From NCBI GenBank assembly GCA_903855705.1, contig CAINZT010000073.1:1-45700 (forward strand): a stretch of DNA of 45,700 nucleotides. Reading direction: 5' to 3'. The notes below the pieces were generated by a model, which was not told the DNA's origin, did not search any database, and saw only the letters and a program-made list of their open reading frames with translations. Numbering within the stretch: position 1 is the stretch's first letter; each line of letters begins with the position of its first letter. Below are positions 27,722-37,191 of the stretch, piece after piece. Source of the DNA: an uncultured Synechococcus sp. Lineage in GTDB: Bacteria; Cyanobacteriota; Cyanobacteriia; PCC-6307; Cyanobiaceae. The translations under genes and the position numbers were made by a program.

Positions 27722-27815
27722 CCTCACCCAACAACACAATCACGATCTATGCAGGCGTTGCATCCTGCAGCAAGCCCATGCTCATGCCTACAGATGGGCG
27801 CTGTTGTAAGTGGGG

Positions 27816-28121
27816 CTACAACTCCTTTACACCCTCGCGGACGCGCCGGGCAGTCAGGCCCGCTTCCGCCGCTGTGATCCCGGCCAGCAGCAGCAATCCG
27901 GCTAGACCAACCAGCTGGTGGCGTTGGCTCAAGGCCCCGTCGTCCTGGCCGCCGAGCAGGGCACCGGCGACAAACCAACTGGTGGCCAGGGCCGAGGTGA
28001 ACCAGTAGGCGCGCCAGCGCCGTTGGTAGATGTAGCCCGTGCCCAGGCCCGGCATCACATTGAGGAGCACAGCCACCCAGCCACTGGAGGCGGCCAGGAT
28101 CTCCTGCTTGCTTGGGGTCAT
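27816..28121 (-). CDS. Small multi-helix membrane protein
   Basis: The 101-residue protein has three hydrophobic segments (about residues 14-32, 38-58 and 66-90). The motif 'NVMPGLGTGYIYQRRWRAYW' is reminiscent of TM2-type membrane proteins with a Pro-Gly-x-Gly-x-x-Tyr turn. The function is unknown. It starts with ATG 28121, divergent from fetA across 158 bp. Confidence 0.65.
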   Translation of the reverse strand: MTPSKQEILAASSGWVAVLLNVMPGLGTGYIYQRRWRAYWFTSALATSWFVAGALLGGQDDGALSQRHQLVGLAGLLLLAGITAAEAGLTARRVREGVKEL

Positions 28122-28269
28122 GGTCTAGGCGCTGGGGGAGGGGGCAATCTGGCGGATCTGCAGCCGCGCTGGAGTGGACCGGGCCGTGGCAGGGAGCTGG
28201 TGGCGGTCTCACCGGCGATGCGGCGGGGAACCATCGCCCATCGCCGCGGCCGCGAGAATGGACGGGCCC

Positions 28270-28274
28270 GGAGG
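28270..28274 (+). promoter_or_regulatory. Ribosome-binding site of fetA
   Basis: GGAGG is 5 nt upstream of ATG 28280 and excludes a 56-residue upstream in-frame extension. Confidence 0.65.
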
Positions 28275-28279
28275 CACCG

Positions 28280-28924
28280 ATGACGAGCCCGTTGCTGCTG
28301 GCCCAAGGTCTCCGCAAACGGCTGGGTGAGCGACTGCTCTGGCACGGAATCAGCATCGACCTGCGAGCCAGAGAGCGGCTGGCCCTGGTGGGGCCGGCCG
28401 GCTGCGGCAAAACCCTGCTCCTGCGCCAGCTGGCCTGGCTCGATCCCCCCGACGGGGGCCAGGTGCTGCTGCGGGGCCAGCCACCCCAGGCCTGGACCCT
28501 GCCGCGCTACCGGGCCCAGGTGGCCTACCTGGCCCAGCGGCCGCCGGTGTTCGCCGGCACGGTGGCCCAAAACCTGGCCGAGCCCTGGACCTACCGCTGC
28601 CACCAGGGCCGCAGCCCCCAGCCGGAGCGGCTGCTCGCCTGGTTAGCCCAGCTGGGCCGCGATCCAACCTTTTTGGGCCAGGCCGCAGGCCTGCTCTCGG
28701 GCGGCGAAACCCAGCTCCTGGCCCTGCTGCGCCTGCTCCAGCTTGATCCGGTGGTGCTGCTGCTCGATGAACCGAGCGCCTCCCTCGATGGCGCCACCAC
28801 CTTGAAACTAGAGGCGCTGCTGATGCAGTGGCTTCGCGGCGGCGAGCGGGCCCTGATCCTCACCAGCCACGACCACGACCAGGTGGAGCGCTGCTGCAAT
28901 CGCCGTCTGGAGTTGGGCCCATGA
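28280..28924 (+). CDS. fetA: FetA-like ABC ATPase (iron/metal export)
   Basis: This 214-residue ABC ATPase has Walker A 'GPAGCGKT', signature 'LLSGGETQLLALLRLL', Walker B 'VVLLLDEPSASLD' and an H-loop ('LTSHDHDQ'). It is short, like YbbL/FetA, and overlaps the YbbM/FetB permease by 4 bp. In E. coli FetAB exports iron and protects against oxidative stress; plant STAR1/STAR2 relatives act in aluminium tolerance. It opens the metal-transport island. Confidence 0.88.
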   Translation: MTSPLLLAQGLRKRLGERLLWHGISIDLRARERLALVGPAGCGKTLLLRQLAWLDPPDGGQVLLRGQPPQAWTLPRYRAQVAYLAQRPPVFAGTVAQNLAEPWTYRCHQGRSPQPERLLAWLAQLGRDPTFLGQAAGLLSGGETQLLALLRLLQLDPVVLLLDEPSASLDGATTLKLEALLMQWLRGGERALILTSHDHDQVERCCNRRLELGP

Positions 28925-29724
28925 GTGGAGCGGGGGCCCTACCAATCAGCGACGGGAGCCTGGCCCTCTCCGCCCTACTAATTCTGCTGAACCTGGCGAT
29001 CTCGAGCCTGCTGCGCCTGGGCCTGGGCCGGCCCCTGCTGCTCGCCTCCACCCGCATGGTGGTGCAGTTGCTGCTGGTGGGAGGCGTTCTCGAGTGGTTG
29101 TTTCGCCAACAGAATCCACTCACGATCCTGGGCCTGGGCCTGGTGATGGCCTGCATCGCCGCCCTCTCGGCCGTGCAGCGCACCCGGCGCCGCTTTGCCG
29201 GCATCTACTGGAACAGCCTGGTGTCGGTTCTAGCGGCCTCGAGTTTGGTTACCGGAGCGGCCCTATTGGGGATCATCCGGCCCCAGCCCTGGTTCGCGGC
29301 CCAATATTTGATCCCCCTCTTGGGAATGGTGCTGGGCAACACCCTCAATGGAATCTCCCTGGGGCTCGATCGGCTGATGGAGTCGTTGCTGGCGCACCGC
29401 GATCAGGTGGAGCTGCGTCTCTGCCTGGGGGCCAGCCGCTGGGAAGCCTGCCGCGAGTTGGTGGCCGAAGGGATCCGGGTGGGCATGATCCCCACGATCA
29501 ATTCGATGATGGTGATGGGCCTGGTCAGCCTGCCCGGGATGATGACCGGCCAGATCCTGCAGGGAGGCGCACCGACGGCCGCCGTTCGCTATCAGATTGT
29601 GATCTTGTTCATGATTGCGGCCGCCACCGCCCTGGGCCTGGTGTCGGTGGTGCTATTGGCCTATCTGCACCTAACCAGCCTGGACCACCAACTGCGCCTG
29701 GAGCGGCTGAGGGAAGTTCCTTAA
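28921..29724 (+). CDS. fetB: FetB-like permease (UPF0014/YbbM)
   Basis: The 267-residue protein has about seven hydrophobic segments and the UPF0014 motifs 'GMVLGNTLNGISLGLDRLM', 'ELRLCLGASRWEACRELV' and 'GLVSLPGMMTGQILQGG'. It pairs with FetA; ATGA overlap at 28921 couples their translation. The family exports iron or other metal ions. The C-terminus ends with charged residues as usual. Confidence 0.92.
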   Translation: MSGAGALPISDGSLALSALLILLNLAISSLLRLGLGRPLLLASTRMVVQLLLVGGVLEWLFRQQNPLTILGLGLVMACIAALSAVQRTRRRFAGIYWNSLVSVLAASSLVTGAALLGIIRPQPWFAAQYLIPLLGMVLGNTLNGISLGLDRLMESLLAHRDQVELRLCLGASRWEACRELVAEGIRVGMIPTINSMMVMGLVSLPGMMTGQILQGGAPTAAVRYQIVILFMIAAATALGLVSVVLLAYLHLTSLDHQLRLERLREVP

Positions 29725-30064
29725 ATCCTTCCTCAGGCCTGGATACAATTCCTAGCCCGGTTCAAATTCTTAGCCCGGATCCTTTAATAGGCTTCAGGAC
29801 AGTGATCGGAGCGATCACGATTGCCAATCTCTGATGGTGATCAAGCCCCCCATATCCGCTTATCACCACTGTTGATCGTAGCAATCACAGATGGTGATCC
29901 TAGGGGCGGGCGCTGAGCTTACCCCCTGCACTGCAGGCTATTAGCCCAATGTAGGTGTTGATTCGCTGGGCCGATCTGCATCAAGGGTTGAGGGGTCTGT
30001 TCACCCCAGCCAGTCAGCTACCGGCATCACTTTCTAAGGTGACGCCTCCAAGCGTTGCCCTGGC
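29725..30064 (+). promoter_or_regulatory. 340-bp non-coding region with GTGATC operator-like repeats
   Basis: No gene is supported here. A perfect 7-3-7 palindrome, GTGATCG-GAG-CGATCAC, lies at 29802-29818. A second, imperfect one with the same geometry, TTGATCG-TAG-CAATCAC, lies at 29872-29888. Each is followed by an identical GATGGTGATC (29833-29842 and 29890-29899), and an inverted ATCACC lies at 29862-29867. The region precedes the PacL-like ATPase and probably contains its regulated promoter. The sites do not match a metal-regulator box that I can name. Confidence 0.6.
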
Positions 30065-32827
30065 TTGCACCCCCTAGATCAGCCCCCCTGGCACAGCCTC
30101 AGTGCCCAGGATTGCCTAGCCAAGCTTGAGGTCACCACTGAAGGACTCAGCACAGCCCAGGCCGCCGAGCGGTTAGGGCGTAGCGGCCCCAACCGGCTGG
30201 AACTTGCAGCAGGCCGCAGCAGCCTGGCCATTCTCTGGGACCAATTCAGCAACGTGATGTTGTTGATGTTGCTGGCGGTGGCCGCCATCTCGGCGGCGAT
30301 TGCCTTCAGCGCCCAGAAATTTCCCAAGGACGCCATCGCGATTGTGCTGATCGTGGGGCTGAATGCCCTGCTCGGCTATTTGCAGGAAAGCCAGGCCCAG
30401 AAAGCCCTGCTGGCCCTACGCCAGATGGCCCAGCCCCTGGTGACCCTGCGCCGCGATGGCCAGTGGCAGCGCCTGCCCAGTGAGCAGTTGGTGCCGGGCG
30501 ACCTGATCCGGCTGGAGGCTGGCGATCGGGTGCCGGCCGATGGCCGCTTGCTGGAATTGGCAGACCTGGGCCTGCGCGAGGCCGCCCTCACCGGTGAAGC
30601 CGAGGCCGTGTTCAAACGGGCCGACCTGCTGCTCGATCCAGGCACCCCCGTGCTGGAACGGCAGAACTGCCTGTTTCAGGGCACCGAAGTGGTGCGTGGC
30701 CGGGGCCTGGCGGTGGTGACGGCCACGGGCATGGCCACCGAGCTGGGCCAGATCGCCCAGCTGATCAACACGGCCGGCGGCGAGGCCACCCCCCTGCAAA
30801 AACGACTTGACGGCCTGGCCTCGGTGCTAGTCAGCTCGGCCCTGGGCCTGGTGGCCCTTGTGATCGGGGTTGGCTGGTTGCTGGGTCAGCCCCTGCTCAA
30901 CTTGCTGGAGGTGTCCCTATCGATGGCTGTGGCGATCGTGCCCGAGGGCCTGCCGGCGGTGATCACCGTGACCCTGGCAATCGGCACCCAGCGCATGGTG
31001 AAGCGCGCTGCCCTGATCCGCCGCCTACCGGCGGTGGAGGCCCTGGGCTCGGTCACCGTGATCTGTTCCGACAAGACCGGCACCCTCACCCTGAACCGCC
31101 AGGTGGTTGAAGAACTGCGCTGCGGCAGCCAGGCGATCGCCGTCAGCGGCCAGGGCTATGAGCCCCAGGGGGACTTCAACGCCCGGGAGCTTCAGACCCC
31201 AGCCGCCATCCCCGCCGGCATCGCCCCAGGCGCCCTCACCCTGTTGTTGCAGGCGGGGGTGCTCTGCAGCGACGCCGAACTCAAGCGGGAGGCCGATGGC
31301 AGCTACGGGATCCTGGGCGATCCCACCGAAGGGGCCCTGGTGGTGGCTGCCGCCAAGGCGGAGATCGACGACTTCAGCCTGCGGGCCACCTACCCGCGCC
31401 AGGGGGAGATTCCCTTCAGCTCAGAACGCCAATGGATGGCGGTGTGGGTGGCGGATTCCGCCGGCCAGCTCCAGGCGCCCCTTGGCCCCCTGGCCGCCGG
31501 TTCCAGGGTGTTGATGCTGAGCAAGGGGGCCCCGGAGGTGGTGCTTTCAAGCTGTGACCGCTGGCTGGCAGCAGCAGGGGTGGCAGCCCTGGGCGAGGAG
31601 CAACGCAACTGGTGGCTCGAACAGGCCCGCCAACTGGCGGCCTGCGGCCTGCGGGTGCTGGCCTTTGCCTGCGCCCCCCACCACCAGGGCCCCGAGCAGG
31701 GGGCGGACCAGCTGGTGTTCCTGGGGTTAATGGCCCAGCTCGATCCGGCCCGGCCCGAGGTGGGCGCCTCGGTGGCCACCTGCCGGGGCGCAGGCATCCG
31801 GCCGGTGATGATCACCGGCGACCATCCCCTCACGGCCCGGGCGATTGGCGCCAGCATCGGCCTAACGGCCAGCGATGCCGAGGTCGTGCTCGGCCGCGAG
31901 CTGCAGGACTTCAACGACAGCGAGCTACAGGCGGTGGTGAGCCGCTGCAGCCTCTATGCCCGGGTGCCGCCCGAGCAGAAGCTGCGCATCGTGAAGGCCC
32001 TGCAGGCCAATGGCGAGGTGGTGGCCATGACCGGCGATGGTGTCAATGACGCCCCGGCCCTGAAGCAGGCCCACATTGGTGTGGCCATGGGCATCACCGG
32101 CACGGAAGTGAGTAAGGAAGCGGCCGATATGGTGCTATTGGATGATAATTTCGCCACGATTGTAAGTGCGGTGGAAGAAGGAAGATTGGTGTATGCCAAC
32201 ATCCGCCGCTTCGTGAAATACATCCTGGGCAGCAATGTTGGTGAATTGATCACGATTGCTGCAGCGCCCCTGCTCGGTCTCACCGGGGTGCCGCTCTCGC
32301 CCCTACAAATTCTCTGGATGAACCTGGTAACCGACGGGGTACCGGCCCTGGCCTTGGCCCTCGAGCCCGGCGAAGACGGCCTGATGCAGCGGCCCCCGGC
32401 CCAGCCTGGGGAATCGATCTTCGCCCGGGGCATTGGCCGCTACATCCTGCGCATTGGCCTGGTCTTCGCTGCGATCACCATTGCCCTGATGGCTTACGCC
32501 GCCCGCAGTAGCGCCCCCTGGCAGACGATGGTGTTCACCACCCTCTGCCTGGCCCAGATGGGCCATGCCCTGGCCGCCCGCAGCGAGCGGCCCCTAATCC
32601 AGGTGGCGCCCTTCTCCAACCCGGCCCTGCTCGGGGCGGTGGTGTTGACCTCGGCCCTGCAATTGGCCCTGCTCTATGTGCCGCTGCTTTCGGGGTTCTT
32701 TGGAACCACACCCTTAAGTCTCCAAGAGTTGGGCATCTGTGTGGGCGTCAGTGCCCTGTTCTTCGTCTATTTAGAGGCGGAAAAGGTGGTGCGGCTCTGG
32801 CGCCGGCGGGGGGCGGCCCACGTCTGA
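30065..32827 (+). CDS. P2-type calcium-transporting ATPase (PacL-like)
   Basis: The 920-residue protein is complete: cation-ATPase N-terminal domain ('[20 protein letters not shown]'), actuator TGE ('[10 protein letters not shown]'), helix 4 'VPEGLPAV', phosphorylation site Asp336 in 'CSDKTGTLT', '[19 protein letters not shown]', and helix 6 '[19 protein letters not shown]'. The PEGLP and NxxxD residues are those of SERCA/PacL calcium (or manganese) pumps. The start is TTG 30065; an in-frame stop at 30035-30037 and the lack of ATG leave few options. A second ATPase follows on the same strand after 225 bp. Confidence 0.93.
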   Translation: MHPLDQPPWHSLSAQDCLAKLEVTTEGLSTAQAAERLGRSGPNRLELAAGRSSLAILWDQFSNVMLLMLLAVAAISAAIAFSAQKFPKDAIAIVLIVGLNALLGYLQESQAQKALLALRQMAQPLVTLRRDGQWQRLPSEQLVPGDLIRLEAGDRVPADGRLLELADLGLREAALTGEAEAVFKRADLLLDPGTPVLERQNCLFQGTEVVRGRGLAVVTATGMATELGQIAQLINTAGGEATPLQKRLDGLASVLVSSALGLVALVIGVGWLLGQPLLNLLEVSLSMAVAIVPEGLPAVITVTLAIGTQRMVKRAALIRRLPAVEALGSVTVICSDKTGTLTLNRQVVEELRCGSQAIAVSGQGYEPQGDFNARELQTPAAIPAGIAPGALTLLLQAGVLCSDAELKREADGSYGILGDPTEGALVVAAAKAEIDDFSLRATYPRQGEIPFSSERQWMAVWVADSAGQLQAPLGPLAAGSRVLMLSKGAPEVVLSSCDRWLAAAGVAALGEEQRNWWLEQARQLAACGLRVLAFACAPHHQGPEQGADQLVFLGLMAQLDPARPEVGASVATCRGAGIRPVMITGDHPLTARAIGASIGLTASDAEVVLGRELQDFNDSELQAVVSRCSLYARVPPEQKLRIVKALQANGEVVAMTGDGVNDAPALKQAHIGVAMGITGTEVSKEAADMVLLDDNFATIVSAVEEGRLVYANIRRFVKYILGSNVGELITIAAAPLLGLTGVPLSPLQILWMNLVTDGVPALALALEPGEDGLMQRPPAQPGESIFARGIGRYILRIGLVFAAITIALMAYAARSSAPWQTMVFTTLCLAQMGHALAARSERPLIQVAPFSNPALLGAVVLTSALQLALLYVPLLSGFFGTTPLSLQELGICVGVSALFFVYLEAEKVVRLWRRRGAAHV

Positions 32828-32942
32828 TCGACCCGGGGGGTTGATCTCCCCCTTGGGTCTGGAGGGGATCGCCCCTTTCTGGCTGGGGCGCATCGAGCCC
32901 CTAAGGGCCCGCGGGGCATCGCCCGCATTGGGCCCTTAGGTC

Positions 32943-33056
32943 TTGGAGCTGCTCGATCCCGCCGTGCATCCACAGCGGAACGCCAGCAGGCGCCGCCAAT
33001 CCCCGGCGCCCCAGCCAATCCCGGCTAACGAAGGGGCAGTCCTCACACCGCCATGG
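32943..33056 (+). pseudogene. Possible displaced N-terminus of the second ATPase (other frame)
   Basis: In the frame one base off the 33053 gene, an open stretch from TTG 32943 encodes 'NASRRRQSPAPQPIPANEG'. It resembles the expected N-terminal P-type ATPase motif (R-R-x-x-x-x-G-P-N-x-L-P) and sits at the right distance. Joining it to the downstream frame would need a single-base deletion, or a two-base insertion, near 33053. The similarity is short, so this is suggestive only. Confidence 0.35.
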
Positions 33057-35407
33057 GGTTGCTGGAGCCCACCAACCTGTTGCTACTGGCCTGCGCCCTG
33101 ATCTACGGCCTGATCGGTGAGCCGGTGGATGGGGCGATTTTGCTGGTCTTTGTGGTGGCGATCAGCCTGCTTGATGCCCTGCAGCAACAGCGCAGCAACC
33201 GGGCCCTAGCCGAACTGGCGCGCCTGTCGGCCCCCAAGGCCCATGTACGCAGGGCGGGCGTAGCCCTGGAGCTGGCCGCGGACCAACTGGAACTCGGCGA
33301 TCTGCTGCGGTTGGAGGAGGGCGACCGGGTCGCGGCCGATGCCCGGGTGTTTGAAGCCCTGGGCCTGTGGCTGGATCAGTCGCTGCTCACGGGCGAATCC
33401 CTACCGGTGGAGAAATCAAGCCCCGGCAGCTTGCTGCTGGCGGGGTCCCTGGTGGCCAGTGGCCGGGGCTGGGCCGAGGTGGTGGCCGTGGCCGGAGCCA
33501 CGGAGTTGGGCCGGCTCGGCGCCAGCCTGGCCAGCGTTCAGCCGCCGCCCACCCCCCTGCAACGGCAGACCCGGCGCCTGACCGGGCGGCTGACGCTCTG
33601 GGCCCTGGGGCTATGCGTGGCCCTGGCCCTGGCCCAGGTGGCCGTAGGCGGGTCCTGGTCTGATGCTCTGCTGGCGGCCCTGGCCCTGGCCCTAGCCCTG
33701 CTGCCCAATGAGATTCCGGTGGTGCTGGCCCTGTTCCTGGCCCTCGGCGCCCTGCGCCTGGCCCGGATCGGGGTGCTGGCCCGTTGGCCGGCGGCGGTGG
33801 AAAGCCTGGGCAGCGCCACGGTGCTGGCCGTCGATAAGACCGGCACCCTCACCGAGAACCGCATGGGGGTGCAGCAACTGCTCACCTGGCCCGACCAGGA
33901 GCTGTGGCAGCGGGGCCAACCCCTCGCTGAGCCCTTTCACCGGCTGGTGGAGCTGGCGGTGCTGGCCAGCCGCGGCGATCCGGTCGATGCGATGGAACGG
34001 GCCATCCAGGGCCTGGCTGCCGAAGAGCTCGATGGCAGCGAGCACCTCCACCCGGATTGGCCCCTGCAGCGGGAATACCCCCTGCAGAGCCACTTGTTGG
34101 TGTTTTCGCGGCTTTGGCAGGCGGGCGGCGGCAACAGCCAACTGGCAGCCAAGGGGGCGCCCGAGGCCATCGCCGACCTCTGCCACCTGCCAGCGGAGCA
34201 GGCCAAGGGCCTACTGGCGGCGGCCGACCGACTCGCCGCAGCGGGGCTGCGGGTGCTGGCCGTGGCCCAGGGGCTTGATGGCTCCCGGCTCCATGGAGGC
34301 GAGCCCCTGCCCGCCACGGGCGAGCCGCCCGGCAACGTCCACGACTTCCTCTTTGAACCGGTGGGCCTGATCGCCCTGGCCGATCCCCTGCGCGCCGATG
34401 CCGCCGCCGCGATCGCCATGGCCCGTTCGGCCGGCGTGCGCGTGGTGATGATCACGGGCGATGGTCCGGTGACGGCCCGCTCAATCGCCGATCAGGCCGG
34501 CCTGCCGCCGGGACCGGTGCTCTGCGGCGCCGATCTGGCGGACCTGGGCCCCGCTGGCCTGGCGGAACAGGTGGCGAGCGTATCGGTGTTCGCTCGGGTG
34601 ATGCCCCAGCAGAAGCTGATGCTGGTGCAGGCCCTGCAGGCGGCCGGCGAAGTGGTGGCCATGACCGGCGATGGCGTCAATGACGCCCCAGCCCTGAAGG
34701 CCGCCGACATCGGCGTGGCGATGGGGCGACGGGGCACAGCCGTGGCCCGGGAATCGGCCGATTTGGTGCTGCTCAACGACACCTTCAGCGACCTGGTGGG
34801 GGCCCTGGCCCTGGGACGGCGTGTCGATGCCAACCTGCACCGGGCCCTGGGCTACACCCTGGCGATCCACCTGCCGATTGCAGCCCTGGGCCTGGTGCCC
34901 CTGCTCTGGCCCGGGCCCGGCCTGATCCTGTTGCCCGTGCACATCGCCCTGCTGCACCTGGTCATCGATCCGGCCTGCACGGTGGTGTTTGAAGCCCTGC
35001 CTGGGGCGCCGGAGTTGATGCGCCAGCCACTGCGCCCGCCCGCGGCGCCCCTGTTCGGGCCAGCCACCTGGCGCCGCTCCCTCAGCCAGGGGGCGGTGGT
35101 GATGCTGGCGGCCCTGACCCTGGCCTTCTGGCCCAACAGCGATCTGGCGCTGCGCCGCAGCCTGGTCTTTTCGCTACTGCTGCTCACCAGTGGCTCCCTG
35201 GTTTGGCTCAACGGTGATCGGGCCAGCCGGCTCAGCGCCGCCGGCGCGGCCCTAGGCGTTGGCCTCTGGCTGGCTTTGCTGACGATCCCTGGGCTGATGC
35301 CGTTTCTAAGCCTGGCCCCATTGCAGACTCCCCAGATCATCACGGTGGTTGCGGGCGCGGTGATTACAACCCTGCTGGCAGCCCTTGTGACCCGCCGCCC
35401 CGCCTAG
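33053..35407 (+). CDS. P-type ATPase of the LPNEIP subgroup, N-terminally short
   Basis: The 784-residue protein has actuator 'LLTGESLPVEKS', phosphorylation site Asp261 in 'AVDKTGTLTENRMG', 'VMITGDGPVTA', '[20 protein letters not shown]', and helix 6 'LHLVIDPACTVVFEALPG'. Helix 4 reads 'LLPNEIPVVLALFLALGA' instead of PEGLP, placing it near the bacterial 'PEEFP' ATPases whose ion is not well defined. The sequence starts directly in helix 1, missing about 40-60 residues normally present; an in-frame TAA at 33026-33028 prevents extension. See the displaced N-terminus entry. The core catalytic residues look intact. Confidence 0.85.
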   Translation: MGLLEPTNLLLLACALIYGLIGEPVDGAILLVFVVAISLLDALQQQRSNRALAELARLSAPKAHVRRAGVALELAADQLELGDLLRLEEGDRVAADARVFEALGLWLDQSLLTGESLPVEKSSPGSLLLAGSLVASGRGWAEVVAVAGATELGRLGASLASVQPPPTPLQRQTRRLTGRLTLWALGLCVALALAQVAVGGSWSDALLAALALALALLPNEIPVVLALFLALGALRLARIGVLARWPAAVESLGSATVLAVDKTGTLTENRMGVQQLLTWPDQELWQRGQPLAEPFHRLVELAVLASRGDPVDAMERAIQGLAAEELDGSEHLHPDWPLQREYPLQSHLLVFSRLWQAGGGNSQLAAKGAPEAIADLCHLPAEQAKGLLAAADRLAAAGLRVLAVAQGLDGSRLHGGEPLPATGEPPGNVHDFLFEPVGLIALADPLRADAAAAIAMARSAGVRVVMITGDGPVTARSIADQAGLPPGPVLCGADLADLGPAGLAEQVASVSVFARVMPQQKLMLVQALQAAGEVVAMTGDGVNDAPALKAADIGVAMGRRGTAVARESADLVLLNDTFSDLVGALALGRRVDANLHRALGYTLAIHLPIAALGLVPLLWPGPGLILLPVHIALLHLVIDPACTVVFEALPGAPELMRQPLRPPAAPLFGPATWRRSLSQGAVVMLAALTLAFWPNSDLALRRSLVFSLLLLTSGSLVWLNGDRASRLSAAGAALGVGLWLALLTIPGLMPFLSLAPLQTPQIITVVAGAVITTLLAALVTRRPA

Positions 35408-35412
35408 GAGCC

Positions 35413-36453
35413 ATGGCCCAGCCCAATGACCACGGTCATTCTCACAACCCGGGTCATTCTCACAACCCGGGTCATGCTCAAAACCCGGGTCATTCTCAGA
35501 ACCATGGCCCGGGTCCCCACCAAAGCCCTGCAGGCAACAACAGCCCTGGCGCCTCGGCGAGCCATCCGGCGGTGGCGATCCAGCGCCAGCCCCATCCGCG
35601 TCAGCACCAGCACCGCAGCGGCTCGGCGACGGCCTTTCGCTGGAGCGTGATCCTCAACAGTGGCCTCTCGGCCCTGCAGCTGGTGATCGGCTTTGGCTTC
35701 GGCTCCCTCGCCCTGATCGGCGATGCGGTCCACAACCTGGGCGATGTGGCCGGATTGTTGCTCGGCTGGGGGGCGGAACGGCTCAGCAGCCGAGCCCCGG
35801 ATGAACGCTTCACCTACGGCTATGGCCGCAGCACCCAGTTGGCCTCCCTGGCCAATGCGGTGTTGATCCTGATGGCCTCGGCCGTCGTGCTGATGGAGGG
35901 GATCAAGCGCCTCGGCGCCGCAACCGAGGTGATCAGCACGCCGGTGGCCTGGGCCGCCGCCCTCGGCATCGCCGTCAACCTGTTTTCGGCCCGCCTGTTC
36001 GGCCACGACAGCAGCCACGACCTCAACCGCCGGGCGGCGGTGATCCACCTGCTGGGCGATGCGGCCGTGTCGGCGGCCGTGTTGCTGAGCGCCATCGTCG
36101 TGGGGCTGACCCACTGGTATTGGCTCGATGCCGCCACCGGCATCGCCGTGGGCCTGGCCGTGGCCTGGACCGGCTGGGGCCTGCTGCGCGATGCCATGCA
36201 AGTGGCCCTCGATGCCGTGCCGCCAGGCATTGAGATGGCCGCGGTGGACCAGGTCCTACGGGGCCTGCCCGGGGTACTCGATGTGCACCACCTGCACGTC
36301 TGGGGCATGAGCACCTCCCAGATCGCCCTCACCGCCCACATGGTGCGCCGGCCCCTGGACGTCGATGACATGGACCTGCTGCACCAGGCCAAGGAACGCC
36401 TGGCCGAACTGGGCATCGCCCACAGCACGATCCAGCTGGAGCCGCCCTCCTGA
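35413..36453 (+). CDS. CDF-family divalent cation exporter (paralog 1)
   Basis: The 346-residue protein has six helices and a cytoplasmic CDF domain. The zinc-type metal motifs are H107-x3-D111 in helix 2 ('GDAVHNLGD') and H212-x3-D216 in helix 5 ('HLLGD'), as in ZitB/CzcD zinc, cobalt or cadmium exporters. The N-terminal about 70 residues are His/Pro/Asn-rich and contain four 18-bp tandem repeats. The gene starts 5 bp after the second ATPase and is likely co-transcribed. A closely similar paralog lies at 40221. Confidence 0.9.
   Translation: MAQPNDHGHSHNPGHSHNPGHAQNPGHSQNHGPGPHQSPAGNNSPGASASHPAVAIQRQPHPRQHQHRSGSATAFRWSVILNSGLSALQLVIGFGFGSLALIGDAVHNLGDVAGLLLGWGAERLSSRAPDERFTYGYGRSTQLASLANAVLILMASAVVLMEGIKRLGAATEVISTPVAWAAALGIAVNLFSARLFGHDSSHDLNRRAAVIHLLGDAAVSAAVLLSAIVVGLTHWYWLDAATGIAVGLAVAWTGWGLLRDAMQVALDAVPPGIEMAAVDQVLRGLPGVLDVHHLHVWGMSTSQIALTAHMVRRPLDVDDMDLLHQAKERLAELGIAHSTIQLEPPS
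35434..35505 (+). repeat. Four 18-bp tandem repeats in the CDF gene
   Basis: The unit GGTCATTCTCACAACCCG is found twice perfectly (35434-35451 and 35452-35469) and then with substitutions (35470-35487 and 35488-35505). Each adds a G-H-S-H-N-P type segment with metal-binding histidines. Confidence 0.92.
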
Positions 36454-36604
36454 GGCTTGGGATCGGCGGGCCACGGCCAACGCAGCAGCCCCGGCAATCG
36501 CTGGATGTGTCTGCCCTGGCGTGACAAGAGTTGCTGTAGAGCTGCCGAGGTTGGCTGACTGGTCGTTTTTTGGACCCAGGATGGGGCCGGCTCTGGAGTG
36601 AGTG

Positions 36605-37027
36605 ATGGCCAACCTGGATCCACGTCCCATCGACAAGTCCAGCCTGCGGCGACTGGGCCTGGGCTCCCTCTCCAGCCCAGGCAGAACCGGACGGGGCGCC
36701 ACGCCCCTGGCTCTGTTGGGGCTGGCGCTGGTGGCGGGGTTAGCCGGCTGCGCCGATCCCAATGCCTGGAAGCGCACCGCCTGCGAACAGGCCCAAGCCC
36801 AGCTCGGCCAGGCGACCGTGCAACAGATCGAGCTGTTGCGCAAAGCCCTCGGGCTAGCCGCCGAAGCGGATCCGGTGGCCTACTGCCGCTCGATCGGTGC
36901 CGCCATGGGCAGCCCCGCCCCCACCCCGGCTGAGGGGCAAAGCCCCAGCTCCGCCCCGAACGCCAGGCCCACGACCTCGCCCACAGGCCGGCCCCTCTCC
37001 GCCGCGGAGCAGGCCCCGGGCCGCTAA
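36605..37027 (+). CDS. Putative lipoprotein
   Basis: The 140-residue protein has a signal peptide with hydrophobic 'PLALLGLALVAGLAGC' and a lipobox LAGC, so the mature protein would begin at that Cys. The mature part is helical ('ACEQAQAQLGQATVQQIEL') with two further Cys, and the tail is Pro/Ser-rich. No named domain is recognised. It lies between a metal exporter and a two-component system and might be an accessory envelope sensor, but that is only inference from position. Confidence 0.65.
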   Translation: MANLDPRPIDKSSLRRLGLGSLSSPGRTGRGATPLALLGLALVAGLAGCADPNAWKRTACEQAQAQLGQATVQQIELLRKALGLAAEADPVAYCRSIGAAMGSPAPTPAEGQSPSSAPNARPTTSPTGRPLSAAEQAPGR

Positions 37028-37040
37028 AGCAGGCCCGGGG

Positions 37041-37071
37041 CCTGACCCCTGAGCCTGGGGCAGGGGTCAGG
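37041..37071. terminator. Strong hairpin before the response regulator gene
   Basis: There is a perfect 11-bp inverted repeat, CCTGACCCCTG (37041-37051) / CAGGGGTCAGG (37061-37071), with a 9-nt loop and a further overlapping GGGGTCAGG copy. It has no T tract, so it may be an mRNA-stabilising or attenuating structure rather than a classical terminator. Confidence 0.5.
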
Positions 37072-37191
37072 GGTCAGGCTGAACGATCGTCGGCCCATCC
37101 CCTGGGTCTTGCCCCTGGGGGACCACCACCAGGGCCAGCCAGCGACGTCCATGGCAGCCTGGTAGGGCTTGGACACAAGAGTTGGGCAGGC

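Noticed and set aside
29094-29834. 246-codon plus-strand frame overlapping fetB
   Set aside because: Out-of-frame shadow of fetB running into the regulatory region.
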